64,000 nucleotides of DNA from positions 179,333 to 243,332 of the forward strand of contig LUCM01010123.1 in the NCBI GenBank assembly GCA_008360955.1, in the 5' to 3' direction. This stretch comes from Fasciolopsis buskii (Eukaryota > Platyhelminthes > Trematoda > Plagiorchiida > Fasciolidae). A program made the position numbers and the translations under genes. This document shows positions 1 to 14,200 of the stretch, piece after piece. Positions within the stretch are counted from its first letter, which is position 1. Each line of letters begins with the position of its first letter. The notes under the pieces are model-generated. The model did not search any database. It was given only the letters and a program-made list of their open reading frames with translations, and had not been told where the DNA came from.

Positions 1-135
1 CTCCATCGGAGCCAATTTGGTATCATCCCAATCATCAGGGATACTGAAAATTACTTTGAACTAATATGTGATTAAACAACGCTACTGTAAACCCATTATG
101 CTATGTTTCAAGACCGAATATCGTTTTTTAACAAC

Positions 136-615
136 TTGATGTGGTGTGATGGCTTGTGTGCCTCTATAACTCAACGAACTAAGCAGGTTGGTCTATCTCA
201 AGCCGAAGATCCAATCATGCCTGGTAGGTCAATGGGTAGAGGCCTGACGAAGTAGTCGCCTGTTCAACCCAGTCGGGGATTGATCCGAGTTAGCAGCTCA
301 GTTGGAAAAACGAGTGGAAGAATGATTGATCCAAGTAGATGGGCTTCCACTCAGCCATGCTCCGTGAACGATATGGCAGTGAACCGTGAACAGTGGCGAT
401 CGTGTTGTCATTTTCTATCGAATCAGAATGATTGAAAGAGTGGTTTTGTATAGTTACCCTGTGTTCTGTGTGTTGGGTGCAGCGGCTTCTTATCTTTTTT
501 CACCTGTGTAGGTCCCCTCCCTGTTCCCCTTTGATATTCACTCTTTTATAGGAAAATGTAACCTTGCTGGAAAAGGCAGTGGTCATTGAGGCTTGCTCTA
601 TTGTTTGGCACTAAA
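136..615 (+). mobile_element. Internally deleted LINE derivative: 5' head joined to 3' tail
   Basis: Bases 136-351 match the 5' head of the LINE copy at 49485-49700, sharing for example AATCCAATCATGCCTGG and CAACCCAGTCGGGGATTGAT. Bases 364-596 match the 3' end of the copy at 39162-39394 with about five differences in 233 bases. Everything between, the endonuclease and reverse transcriptase, is missing. The element is therefore about 480 bp and non-autonomous. It lies in an intron of the nucleoporin gene. Confidence 0.75.
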
Positions 616-1872
616 CGGTGACGATACTGCTAATCTCCGGGAGCATTGCTTGCTTCGTTAATTTCCAATTTTTAGATAGATGACGATAATTTTTTTCGGT
701 CTTATAGATTTCAATTTCTTGATTCCTCGGAGCGTGTCATTTTAAAACAATGTTAATTTCGGTGACGATTATCGAATGATATAACTCTGTTGCTTTCTAA
801 GGAAAATGGTGGATCAGCTCTGAGTAAAATCGAAATCCTTTATCTTATTTTTACACATGCTTCTGGTGCATTTTCAAGGCAGCGTAGTTCAAAATTACAT
901 TTAACGCTTATTTTACTGTCGGACCGCAATTTGATTTTTCCCTTTTTTATCCTTCTTTTTTGTCGACGGACTCTTGTGACGGAAAGTTTCCTTTTCCACA
1001 GCGTCCGAATAGATTTCCCCGTTCTGTCGCATCTTTTACTATTTTTAACGATGGTTCACACGTGAGTGTAGAGAAAAGGTTATGCCTTGTAGTTACTAGA
1101 GCCTACTCCTTTGGAGGGGATTGACATTCATGACCTTGAAACTTGGAGTCACACAGAGTCACGTGAGTTCCTAATAGAACTGTCCAAATCCCAAGCCTCT
1201 AGACACTGCAGTCATATGTAGTGGGAGACTTTGTCTCCTTTGCATATTCCTTACTGGTTTCAACACCAGACAGTCCTACTTTTACTTCCAACTTGCAGTT
1301 GCTCGCACACTACCGCCCCGTTTATATCTGCTATTTTCAGTCCTATTCTGAACTTTTTTCAGTTGTACCTATTCCAATTTTTTCAACGGCTATCTCGAAC
1401 CCAGCCTGCCAACCATCCGCATCTCTGGTGTCCAACTTTTATTTTTCATTCTTGGTTCCTCCTACTGTAAAACTGTAGAACACCTCTCTTTTCTCTATTC
1501 CCGCGTCACTTGCACTCAATTTCCTTTGCAAAACGAAATCGACTAGCTAGTTCGTACTGGAATAATCGGCCACAGTAGGTCTGATTAACATGAAATTTAC
1601 TCGTTTCACTAGAGTTCTCCTAATTCTTAAAAGCGGGGTTAATTTTTTTCTTGCGAAATTGTATATTTAAGATAAAGTTGTCACTAAAATTCATCACGGA
1701 AACTAACTTTGTCACTACGTTGGGATTCATTTGGGCCGCATCTGATTGTTGAGGGGTAAACGGTTCTTCGGTTTACAATCATTGACGTGCTTATTAGACT
1801 CGTTTTGGACCAACGGCGCACCAGTTCATGGCCGATGCGCATTTTACAAATTTCCATGTTTCCAATTTTTAG
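616..1872 (+). other. Intronic sequence without recognised features
   Basis: This stretch precedes the first visible nucleoporin exon, which needs an upstream exon ending in phase 1. I found no convincing exon, RNA gene or repeat. The open frames here are T-rich low-complexity translations, including the pair at 1221-1478. Confidence 0.5.
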
Positions 1873-2294
1873 GTTCAACCCACGCTGACACGCCAACGTC
1901 GACAGTGGGATTGCCGGATACATCGAAGAATGAACCGACCCCGCAACAATCTTGTTCTCTTCCCTCAAGCACTATGGTTACGTGGAAACACCAAGATCCT
2001 CGCCTTTTACGTTCCATCTCCTCTAGCGAGCCAGTGGCTGTTTCTGTATCTGCTCAGTGGGATGTTCCGTTGCCAAAATCGTTACAGATTGCTGCCGCAC
2101 AGTTTTCTGCTGCTTTACAAGCCGAAGCTGAATCGGGTCGAGCTGCATGGCGTGATCTGTTCGAAATGATGATTCACGGTCGTCGGCTGGTGAATGTGAG
2201 CAATCAGAAATTTACCTATCACGAATCGTCCGGTGTCGATGTGACCGAATCCAAACTTCACGACACTGAGCTGTTCTTCAGGGCATTGGATGAT
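1873..2294 (+). CDS. NUP214: NUP214-like exon 1 (visible): start of helical region
   Basis: The acceptor is a pyrimidine-rich tract ending TTTTTAG and the donor is GAT|GTAAGT. The exon enters in phase 1 (two bases complete a Gly codon) and leaves in phase 0. It encodes about 140 residues. The first half is Ser/Thr/Pro-rich. The second half, from the WDVPLPKSLQ segment onward, is helix-prone with few prolines and ends LFFRALDD, which continues directly into exon 2. This corresponds to the first part of the coiled-coil domain after the propeller. I could not identify the exon before it. Confidence 0.8.
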
Positions 2295-5200
2295 GTAAGT
2301 AGCCTTCACCATCGCTTAGATGGACAAGCATGGATGTAATGCATCCCGTAGAACAAAACACTTCGTTTGACTGGTTAAATTTCCTTCATATTTATAAAGT
2401 TAACCTCAGTATGACAACACCTTCACGTGTTCCAAAATCAAAATTATCTTTATATCCTCAACGGACAAAAGATAGTGATTTATCAAGCGCGATGAGTAGT
2501 ATTTGACTGTCTCTGGGTTGTCGGTCAGCTGGAGTTTAGCCGTTCGATGACCACCATTTTATATGTTCTCGTTAATCGTCATCGTCAATGATTTCTAGTT
2601 GGTTTGTGACTAACAGGCCATACTCCGGAATCGCGATTGTCGGACCTCTTGTTACCCAATCAGTTTCTGTGAAAAACGCTTATGTTGGGCCCGTGGATGT
2701 CAAGTTTTAATGCAAGTTTATCAGTGGTTGGAGACCACACATTCAGGTCCTACCACTGTGATTTGCTTTTGGCAAATGGCTGTTGCCCGACTCATTTCCA
2801 AAGCTGAATTTTCAAAACTACGTGATTGTATGTCATTCGAAGTTTGGAGGTTGCACTTCCTGTCCCTCTCCAATAATTGGTCTTTGAAGCTGTGGGGCAT
2901 TCTGCCTCCATTCCACGGTGAAAAATTAAACATGCGTGCCCTTACCTATTTTCGAACTGGAAGCAGTTCTTATTACTGTTGTTGGACTTGAGAAGTGCAA
3001 TCAATAATTACCTTCAATGAGAACTATGCTCAGCCACAGACTGACATTTTGGTTTTCCATTTTTCACCTGCTCTTTTTTCGTTTTATTTTTTTGTTTTTG
3101 TTACGTCTGATTTCCCAAAGAAGTTTTCAGATTTTCCTGCGGTAACACTGGCGTCATAAGTCCAAACAAAATCACATGACGGGTACAACTATGGACACTA
3201 GATAGTGAAGTCATTATCGACTAGATTTTTAAGTTGGTCTAAACTGTCACCCTCCGTTGTAGAATATTCACGGTTCTTGTTTTTCATAAAATGCGGTTTA
3301 GAAATTTTTTTGCTGCACAGGTCTTCGAGATCGGGCGAATCCTCCTTCTCGCTCTTGGGAATCAAGGGTGCATTCTTTCGGAACAGATTATTGCGTTTCA
3401 AGAATACTGTGGTTTATTGGATTGCCGCAAGTTTTAGACTGTTATACGAAAAATCACCCTCTCTTGACTCCATTAATCCACCGAAAAATTCGCGATGACA
3501 TTATTTTGGCTGCCGCCGGTCTACCCTCAGCTTCAAGCACAGACCTGCTGGAAACAAAATCTCATGTAGTATTAGAAAATGCAATTTCGCTGTTGTTATG
3601 GCTTTTCGTTTTGTATTGCTTCCTTCGGGGTTTTGCTTTCCTTTCACTCGTCAATTTTGCTCAAATTGTCAGCCTTCAACTCGAACTGTTTGAATTACAT
3701 TTTTGCCCCCCCCAGGTTTTTCTGTGATGGACTAGTGCCATCGCAGTTATGGTCGCCTCTTTTGTTTGCCGCAACAGTCTGCTAATACTTATCAAAGTTC
3801 TCACTGTTGGAAAGAATTTCTTTGATTTAAATGGAATTGTTTTTTATGCTTGGCTGACTCCCGTTCGGATTGCATCTTTCACGCACAAACCTCAAGTCAT
3901 CCAGTCGGCCTTACACTTGAGAAGTACCGAGTCCGGGTTCCCTCTCAGTTGAGTTCATCAGTGGGGCAGATCATCCGTCGTACCCGAAGTTTGAACCTGG
4001 GCTTTCCAACTGGAAGTCGTGTGTTACCACTGCGTCGCACCACCAGCTCCCCTCTAGGCTAATGAGAATTACCGAATTGATTGTGCTCAGATGTCGTCCC
4101 CGGTGACAACCAACAATGCCCGACAGCCTCAAAAGTGACATGGTACCATGTCCCATTAACTCTGGTCAAACCCCTTCCATGAAATCAGGTCTTCTCCACA
4201 GGATGGGTGCGTGTCACCGATAGCCTGCTTCGCGTTATATATTTTCTACATAGAGTCCACAATTACTCGTGATTAGTGCGTGGTATTAATTGATTAGCCT
4301 GGGCGGGAGCTAGTTGCTCACCGATAACACCTTCCAGTTGGAAAGCCCGGGTTCAAACCTTGAGTGCAATGTGGGATCTGCACCTGGTGAACTCTACTAG
4401 CGGCGAAACTCTGGTGCTTTTCGAGTGTAAGGCTACCCGGATGTTTTGAGGTTTGTGCATGAAAGAGGCAGTCAGCCAGTCAGAAAATATCAATCCCACA
4501 CACTACTCATCATGAACCCTTTATATTCAGTTGCTTTTAGTGAATTGACTGAATCAGTTGTGACGTGCTTGAAAACAACATTCAATGTCTCCCCCTTCCC
4601 CCATCTAAATTTACTCGTTTCCATACCCACACATCCAGGTTTTATGTGAATTGAAGTCATCTAGTTCGGATCGTAAGGATGAAATAAGTAGTTGTATAGC
4701 TTATGCGGACAAAGTGCGTAAAGCTCTACGAGTTTGTGCTGCTGGTGATTGGTTGCCTATAATGACTGGTCATTTGGATCCGGAATCGGCACGTTTATTG
4801 GGACAATTGAAAGAAAAATCGCGTCTCGCTGAGTCTGGGTTGTTCGATTTGGATAACCATTTACAAGCACTTTCATCCGAGGTCAAACAGCAGTTATCTT
4901 CGCCGGTCCGTTCTGCCCGCCGATCGGGAGTAGAAACGAAAGTTGAAACCAAGACGTGAGTCTATTTTGGCCTGTTCGGGAATCCTTCCTTTATGTTAAG
5001 CTTACCGATCAATTGATATGTGGATTATTTTTGGCTTCCAAGTAGAGATCTGGATTACATAGAAGATTTTTTCATTCATAACAGCTGCAGTACAGCGGTT
5101 TTTATGATGCACACTGCATCTTACTAAACTGATTGTTATCTATCGTTTACTCAAATGGCGGCAATGATAATAGACGTCAAATTGGTGACGTTTGCCTGGC

Positions 5201-8200
5201 CTCGCTAACTGGGTAGCGGCACTGTCTAGGAATTGGTGGGAATTTTCTTGGCAAGTTTCGTCTTCATAAAAATTCCACGTTCCTGGTTATCACACTGTGC
5301 CGTCGGCAGTGTGATTCGTTGTTACGTAGAAGCCTTGACTTTTGTCTGCTTTCGAATGATTGCATTTTAGCAAAGGCCTAATAACTTCAGTTTTCGGTCA
5401 GTAATTTCACTATTACCCCGGAGAGTCGTTGGCCTTTGATCTGAATTTATCAGAATCGTATGCAATGAGGTATCGGTCTCCGTCTCGCGACGACTATGGA
5501 CCGACTTTTCACTGCCACCTTTCAGGTTCAGTTTTCCGATAAAAGACTCGAACTAGGGCCCTCCGAGACATGCCACATTATCTGCGTAACCTTTTAGTAA
5601 CTTGTCCACATTGGAACCATGTTTTGTTGATTATCAAATGTTGATGCAGAGGAGGAATTAAGAAGCGCAGTCATATGCTGCGAACTCTACCAGGTGTATC
5701 TGCTTCGTTCATCTTATTCTCCGATTGTTTTTCTTTATCGTTGTTCTACTGGCACTTGATCTGCACCCACTGCACCAAGCGGGGTTACTAGTACCAAGTA
5801 TGCATCTGCTCAGCATGCTGGATACTTACATTTATTCATCGTTAGGTAGTGTCGTAAATGGTTTCTAGTCTCGTAGCTCTCATTTTCTCAAACCTCGTCA
5901 ACCTCGGCTGCTTCGGCGTGCATACTCTTATGCAGGCCGTCATCAGGCGTGTTTAGCGCTCTTAATGCACTGACTCACTGGCACCTAATGTCTGTCTCCT
6001 TAGAAAAATATGCACACAGGACGCGAGTGGTGTAATTCAACTGGCGGCGCCTAGGGTGTTTCCTGCTCTTCTCAGGAGACGAAGCGACTCGATCTGTGGG
6101 TCAACATCTTGTGGAAATGGTCCTTACTGACACGCTTGAAGCACCCCTTTCGGATGACATGGCACCGTGGAATATGAAAATGTACAACGTATGATGTGTC
6201 TCGTGTCTCCATGGTTGGGCTCCAAAAGACCCGTCAGCCATTTGGCTGAAGACATTGCAGGATATGACAGTGAATCGTGAACAGTGGAGGTTTTGTTGTT
6301 TTCGGGACCATTGAAAATATGTGCGTCATTAGTTTACTAAATTCCCTGTGATGGCTACTGCGGTACTGTTTTTTCTCGCTCCTATAGGTCCATTTCCTGT
6401 CCACCTTGCCGGATCATCGTTTCTGTGGCAACGTGTAACTTGTTGGGATGGAGCTGTCTTTGAGGCTCACCCTGCTATTTAACGTTGAACGATGGTGATC
6501 TGCATTGAGACTTGTGCCAAACATAATGCAGATGAATTGTTTTTATTTGACCGAATTGGTGTCACATCGAAGGTTATCCTGACGGAAGCATTACGTGAAG
6601 GAAACCTCACTAAGTATATACATAATTCCCCATATTCAGTCAAGTTTCCTTAGTGTCGTCGGGTTTTCAGAAATTCCGTTCGATTCCACTTGTATGAATC
6701 ACATGTGACGTTGACATGACATGCTGGTGTCCATCATTGAGTGTACACTGGGGCCGTTATGTAGAACCCTTTTGACTCATCTTTATCTTTTTATTTCCTT
6801 GATTTATGAAACGATAATGTACATCGTTTTTTAGGAAGAGTGCCGCGGTTAACATAAGGATGCGAAATAGGGAAGTTGACCGATGGTAGGTGGATTACGA
6901 CCGACAACCCTCATATTGAGACGCCAAGTCGTTGACCACTTGACCACCGCTATCAAATCTACATGTGGAAGACAGTAGTTTTCGCTAAAACACAAAATCT
7001 CTTCAGTTTAGGTAGATTTTGATGGATCGTATCAACAACACTGACCTTAGGTTTAAGGTGCTACGTGACTTGGGTCAGCTTATTAGCAAGTCACCCAAAA
7101 GGAAACTAAAGTGGCTCTGACGTGTTGGATTTACCCACAGGTGATTTCTGTTTGCGCACTCTCTCCCCCCTCAAATCAGTTCGTGGTCGTAGGAATGATG
7201 GTAGGGGTCGGTTTATAATGGAGGTCATTGAAAGACGTTATTGCCTGACGTCTTGTGGCAAATCTGATAAGAATAAAATTGGGGTTGACATAATCCACCT
7301 GGTGAATGGTTCGGTGCGTTTGGCTTCGAAATCCCTAACGTAGTTTAGGCAGTTTTATCCCACCCGTAATTCTTTCCAAGTTTTTATCCGGTCATTAGTC
7401 TAAAACCAATCCCTTGAGTAATAATCGGATCAGGAAATCTCTATTCGTGAGTATTGAATTGAACTTATCTGTCTTGTTTAAGTGGTAGCACGGCAACCAG
7501 ATGAACTGAGTAATGAAAAATATAAAAGAATAAATGAAGAACATCTAGCCAGTAAAGAAACCTGATTACACTGAAAACATTCCCATTAAATTTATCACTT
7601 GTTACTCAATAACTTCTTAGTATACTGAAACACGCTAATCACCTGCTGGGTACAAATTCAAGTGATAAACAGTTGTATTAATCAATTGACCATCCCATTA
7701 TGTGAGAGGGTCTGACGATATTCCATTTAGCCTTGACATTGTCAAGTGAAACATGCTGAATCGTTTCGCAAACCAAATGTGTTGTTTACCCAAATGTACT
7801 AAAACGTGAATAACACTGCAGTTTCATTTCGTAGAGATATTTTGCATTATCCAGTGGTTAACGCACTCCGTTGTTTAACGACAATCTCTTTCTTCATCGT
7901 TCGATCTTCATGTGTTTTCCCGTTCCGGTCGGCTGGAACTGCTGAAACTATCTATTTAGTCTCATTTTTCGTTAGCCCAATTTCTCATGGTTTACACTGG
8001 TTTGATAAATATGTTCATTGTCGATGTATGGGAGGTAGCAACTAAGTGGAAAGCGACGATCATTGAGTTAGTCCGCTTAGCCATGGCATTCAGAGGTGCT
8101 ACTCCTGTCAATCAACCAAACTGAGGAGAATTCCGAATTCTGCTTCACCACTGTCCATGTCTTGTGGCTATCTCATTCAGTACTTCATTCGCTTTGGATA

Positions 8201-11200
8201 TCGAAATTTTTGGCCTGTCATCAATACGATAAATCCCACGAATCTAATTCAAGTGAACAAAGTTTATTTACCTTTGTCTATCCGTAACCAATCATTATCA
8301 TTCATCTGTGGGTATAGTGTGTTGCATAAATAACCGAAAATTAACTAGTTTTTCGTAAATTTATCTGCTGGTCACTCTCTGGTGCCTTGAACAGGTTTTG
8401 AGAAAGAAGTTGCGCGATGGTTCCATTGCTTTCATTTATCACACATATATCAGATCTTCTTCCTCAGATACATTTTCAATTCTGGTGAATGCTCAAGACG
8501 GGTTTCTGAATATGTAGAATGTGAGTAAAATTAATGATTCAGAGTGACTGTTTATTGGGATTATTAGTCGAAATTTCTCTTTGATCACGGTTAAATTTAT
8601 TCTTTGGAAGGTAGCTGTTAGTTGATTGATCATTTCAGATCCAAACTCCAATTGAAACATGTTTTCCTAGAGGATTTCAGTGTTTCACGGTGAATCTGGC
8701 TATTTTTGTAAGTATAATTCTTATCCTTATGCCATATTCTGAAGTAAAACAATGGTTTGACATCAATCTGCACTTTTGGTACGGGTTGTGCATTTATTCT
8801 GCTAATGCTACGATTCATCCTACAGTATAGCTATCCGACTCACCGGTAAACGCCATGTAACCTGTGCACTGCTGCTTCAGCTTTGTTGCGGATCAGCAAC
8901 AGTACACTTCCTTTGAGATCTGTGGTGAATTCATTTTGGGAGCGTAGGTGAACTCCACAGGTCTTCTGTGTTGCTTTATTTTCATCCACGTCGCTTCTGT
9001 GCGTGTTGGTTTTTATAATGTAGATGATTCGTTGCCACTATCGATGAACTGATGCTTTTTCGTGCATCGTTCAGACAAATCTTGGGTCGAATTCGGACAG
9101 CGTGTAGTTCGAAAGTATCTGTTCGAAATCCTAGCTGACGCTTAGTTAATACCCACTGCTGCTGCTGCTGCTTATAATTTCGTACTAGAATGGTGCTCTG
9201 CGGTTCCCAGTTGAGTTGAACATTATGACCATTTGCCAAACCATGGAAGTTTTATTGTTGCATTTGAACTGCTGTAGCTTTGAATGCAATTTTAAGGTTA
9301 CCTTCTTCGTGTTCAGGGGTTATCTTAGATGTTCACATCGACCCGGCACTTTCCGCAGTGTTTTCATTGCGAAGAGAAATTCAGTTGTTTACTTTGCGCA
9401 CTTTTACACTAGTCCATTATGGTAGCCCTGGGAGCTAGGGTGCAATAAGTACAAATCAGATAATAATGATGCATGTACATAACACAAGGTTTACCTAAGG
9501 TCACTTAGCATGTCTATTTTCACACTGTAGCTCTTATGCGGGTGATGGATCTTGTGTGATTCTTGGTAGCTGTTCACCTCACTATAGTTGAGTCCAGTAC
9601 AACCTTCATCATTTGCCCGACCGCGTTTTTTTATATGAAGAAAAATCCTCCTTTTCTTAGAGTAAGTCATTCGATGATCAACTTCCGGCCACTTGTTGCC
9701 GTTCGATTTATCTCAGTTTTACAAATCAAAATAATTAATCATTAACTCTGTTATAACCAGTCGGTTTCCATGTCTGTCCCGAATTTCCTCCCGTTTAACG
9801 GAGCAGGTAACTTCAAGCCGCCCAATGGGTCTCACGCTTATTTGTGGAAATCAGATAGTGTTTATTTTCTTTCCCGGTGTCATTAAACTTCCCCTATAGG
9901 CCTTCTATCCCATACTTCATTCGCTCCATCACTTCTGATTTATCACTTTTGTGCGATCTTACGCTGTTCCATGCTTGCAATACCGTTGCATAATTCTGCG
10001 CGACTAACTCGTCGTTCATCAGTTCTACTGCTCAGTTGTTTGGTTAGTTTTGACCATATGACCATATCTCATACGATAAAGTGTTGACTGTTTTCTTTCA
10101 TCACTTTGAATTCTTCTTATCCTTGGGTTGGTTGTTCGATCCTGTGAACTAAATTTGGCCCTTTTTACTACTCAGCCATCTGTTAGACCGTGATCCGATT
10201 AAACTACAATATGTTCGATTTCGGGCCTGTGTGCCAATAACGGAATTGAAAATAACCGCTCCTCCTTAGGGTCGTAATTTCTCACTTGGTGATTAATTAT
10301 TTCTTATAGAAACTAACCATGGATTCGATGGACAATCGACGACGTACATGAGGGGTCTGACAGAGTCGGCGTGTGTAGTGAACTCTACTCAAACTTCTCT
10401 GACCTCCCTTTATCTCTCAATGTTTTATTTTTGGCCACGTTTCCGATGCCATCAGGCCTGCAATCGGATATATGCAAAAAAGAGGAAGTAACAGAAACGT
10501 ACATCGTCTATGGCGTCTTTCTTGAGTCTATGTTTATTTCAGGGAGGTGTTATTAATGGTCTTAAGAAGAAAAAAACATTCCTGGTTCTCGCCTCATTGT
10601 TTCTTTGTTTTGTCCATCAGGAGAATATCCGTTTCCATACAGTTTTCCATTTTGCGTTCTTATTTTGTTAATAATATGAAGCTACTTGGTGCGCCAATCG
10701 GCGCAGCCTCAGACTACGAGTTGCGTTCGTACATATGATCACTAGACACTTCATCGCCGGAGATTAGATCGAATGGACATTTAGTCGATATACCTCTAGT
10801 CGATTAATTTGTCGTTCAATTTATTTTGAGCAACCAAGCATACAACTAAAATTCAAAACCAGACAGCCTAAAAATTGAACCATCTAAAGCACCCAACAGG
10901 ACTCGTTAATGCGAATGCTAAAACGCTACAGGGTGAAAACAGCTAAACTGAGGCTTCTGTACATACATCTTAATTCAACGAAACTAGATGATATGGCAAA
11001 ACACGACAGAACGGCAGGAGTCAGCTCATGCACGAAATTATATCGTCTGAAATTGTCACGTCTTGTGAAATATTAATGTGCTCATCCATCGTGTAATGAT
11101 CGTGAGAGTAGTAGTCTTGACGCATAGCCGTTCTTTTGAGGCGTGTAAAACATGTCCCAGCCACCTGTTCATATTGCCTGTTTTGAAGACTGGACCCTAG

Positions 11201-14200
11201 GACCCAGAGCCTTACGTTTAACCTCTAAGTTACTGAATTTTCCCACCATATCCTATCCATACCAAGAGTGCAACTTTGTTCAAACACCAAAAGTCTTTGT
11301 TCCTCTTCTACCTTCCTCGGCCGAAGATGTGCGGAGGCGTAAGGAACCCAGTTCACAGTCACTGACATCGGTTTAGGACCTCAGAGTTTAAAACTTTGAT
11401 CGAAATCCACCACTCTCATGGGGTGGAGTATCGGTCGCCGGTTCGCCGCGCTTAGCAGCCAACTTTTTTGCTGCTACCTTTCAGATTAGGATTTGTGATC
11501 AGACGTTGGAGAAAGGTCCTTCTCAAGCAACCCGCATTCCTATCTGTGTAGCCGTATGATATCTTGTCCACATGTGAACCACGGTTGGTGATTCAGTTCA
11601 GTCTAGTTTGTACACTCATTAACCTTGCAGCAACGTGCTGTGGTTTTGGTTACTACCTCATAGCACCATCTACTCAGAAATAGAAAAGAACGGAAAGTTA
11701 TGAAGATCGAAGGCAAAGAAGTAAGTTGAAAGGAGGTGTCGGTACTGTGCCATATCTATCGTTTCCACTCCTCGCCTCAGGGGATCTCATGCTCCCCAAC
11801 TGTATTTATGCGAGCCAATCCACTGGATAAGGCTTTCATACTTTTTCCCCATCTCATCGACTGGCCACCTCGAACCATCTTTTAACCCTTGCGTATCTTG
11901 AAGAACAGATTACAGCCATTGATGATAGATAAACTGTTATTTGGAAGTTTAGGAGATGCTGTAGAATCCCGTGAATGTTGTATCTGTCCCGACTATATCT
12001 TTTTTATCTTTGATCCTTCACTTTTTTATTAGTAAGACCACAACTTGCATCATTTTCAGGAAGAGGGCCGCTGCCAACTCAGGTCTTCCAAGGGGAAAGT
12101 TAATCGGCAGGGGAAGCATTCGAACCCGCGACCTTCAGATCAAATCGCCGCGACGTTAACCGCTTGACCATCGCCGGTCGTTGTAATAGAACGTTTATTC
12201 AGCGATAGCTGCGCAATGTAAGGGGTTTTTGTTGGGCAAACTGTGATGACCAACCGCTGTTGGAAGTAATTTCCAAGTTGGGACGGTTGGATTTATTTGC
12301 TTCTTCCTAGCTTCTTTGAATTTCCTCTCTCTGTACGAACGTGAGGGCTATTTGGTTTTAATTAGTTATCTAATCCGTCTTATTTACGGATATTTAAATC
12401 AGCTTATCGGTTCACACTATACAGGTCTACGCCCATTTCAAAATTACTTTCCGTGTTGGACACAACAACACGTCTGTTGCAAACCGAAAGAAGTCGCGTA
12501 GAGTATATCAACGAACGATTCAATCGACTCCAGCGTCTCAATGACATGCCCATGAAAGAAATATCTCGCTCTGTAGAAAATTCGTTCTCGACTCCACGCA
12601 CTTCTCACTCACGTGGATCCCGTATAAAACCCACAATCTCAACGCTCGGAGGTCATCCTATAAACCCTGAGTGGTATTCTCGGGTTCAGCGAGATCGGGC
12701 ACTTTACAGGCTTTTCGCGAAACATCAGTTACCTACTGTCCACGCACAATTCCTGGCCCCAATTATCAATGACAGCGCAGAGTCCAATACTGTTGATGCA
12801 GCTGCTGCTGTCATCTCTGCTGCCACCTCAGACCACACCATCGCTCTTCGAACTGAGCAAACTGAATCACCACAGTTGCTATTGGGAGGCAAGTGACAGA
12901 GATCTATAGTTTAAACGTTCCCAATTCGTCAAATTTAGGCATCTTCATGATTTTTACCAGACCAGTTAGGCGTAATTTATGTCTCTGGCAACTGGAACTC
13001 CTCTCTTAAAAGTTTCATTTGGAACGAAATATTCATGGGTGCATTATAGACCTGGTCATGTTTGTTAACAATTTTATTCGATTTTTATGCTGCCTTCACA
13101 CTTGCAATTGTGAGTACTGTATTGTTTTCTGCTAATATTCTGAGAGACAGAGTCACATCATACCTATGCATGGTTGACCGGTGTGTGAGCGGAAAACAAT
13201 ACGATATTTCAACCTGTCTCTGTTCGTTCTCACTCGCTGTTTCATTTACGCTTAGTATACACCTGGATGAGGAGTAGCTTGTGATGAAAACAGAATTTTC
13301 ATTTTTCTCCAGGTTTTTTGTCCATTCCTGGTTTGATCTTTTTCACTCATTTTTATTTGCTCCTAGTTCTTCCTCACCTTTAAATTCTTCTGCCCCTCCT
13401 GACAGCTATGTTTCAAGGTTAACATTTCTCGTTGATAATAGATTTCTCCTAAGGTGTGCCAGGAACCTTATTTTCCCTTCTCACTACGGCGTTTCGCGGC
13501 ATTTTCCAACCATAAGAATCATCTATCTCTCCAATTGATTCGTTACTTCCTTTGTCTTGTATTATGGTTTGCTAATCGGCGACCATCAATGAAGCGCCAG
13601 TTTCAGGTAGATTTTCTTGAAAGAAAGTGGTAAGCTAAACAAATTAGTGCCGTCTCCACTTTCATATTCGGTTATCGTGAAAATCATGGTAACTCTTTCT
13701 TCCCAGGATATCTTGAATAAACTCTTTGATCAATCATACTGGCAAACCGTTAGACACATTCCAAATTTGGTCTGTCAATCAATCTACGACGCAGTTTTAT
13801 CAAAAACTTAATCTGTGATTCTAGACTGATTCAGTGCGGCTCCCTTTCAAAGCTCTTATCAGTTTCACAGATTTTTATGCTGATGAATTAAAACCATTGG
13901 TATTTTTTCTGATAGATAATGAGAAATGGATTATTGCAGTATCACAAATGTTATTTCTTTCGCTTTTGTCTGACAGAACTCCCACTAAACAACCCACGGC
14001 AAGTAAAACTAGACAAACTGGTTAACCTGTCAGGCAAGGGTAAGTCTGATCAGCATTGACGTCGGAGTAATCACTAGCGTGCGGTGAACCAAATTGCTCC
14101 TTCAAGTCGAACCTTTCTTTTTCTCTCATAGACATCACACTATTTCACTAACTGAAGTTTGCTGCTCATCCGTATCGCGTCTAAGTTTATGCAGTCTTTA

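Larger units (their letters stand above)
2295..4638 (+). other. Nucleoporin intron after exon 1
   Basis: A GTAAGT...CAG intron of 2.3 kb. It contains the two inverted SINE-like copies listed separately (3883-4063 and 4297-4465). The remainder is T-rich with no recognisable exon. Confidence 0.6.
4956..12424 (+). other. Nucleoporin intron after exon 2 (7.5 kb)
   Basis: A GTGAGT...ACAG intron. It contains a LINE derivative (5840-6495), SINE copies (6810-6960 and 12040-12185) and a diverged pair of direct repeats (5450-5640 and 11385-11600). A short CTG run lies near 9149-9170. I see no supported exon in the remainder. Confidence 0.6.

Noticed and set aside
12889..12896. Reading exon 3 through to its TGA as the end of a separate short protein
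   Set aside because: FG exons downstream join in phase on the same strand, and the coiled coil of NUP214 is always followed by the FG tail.
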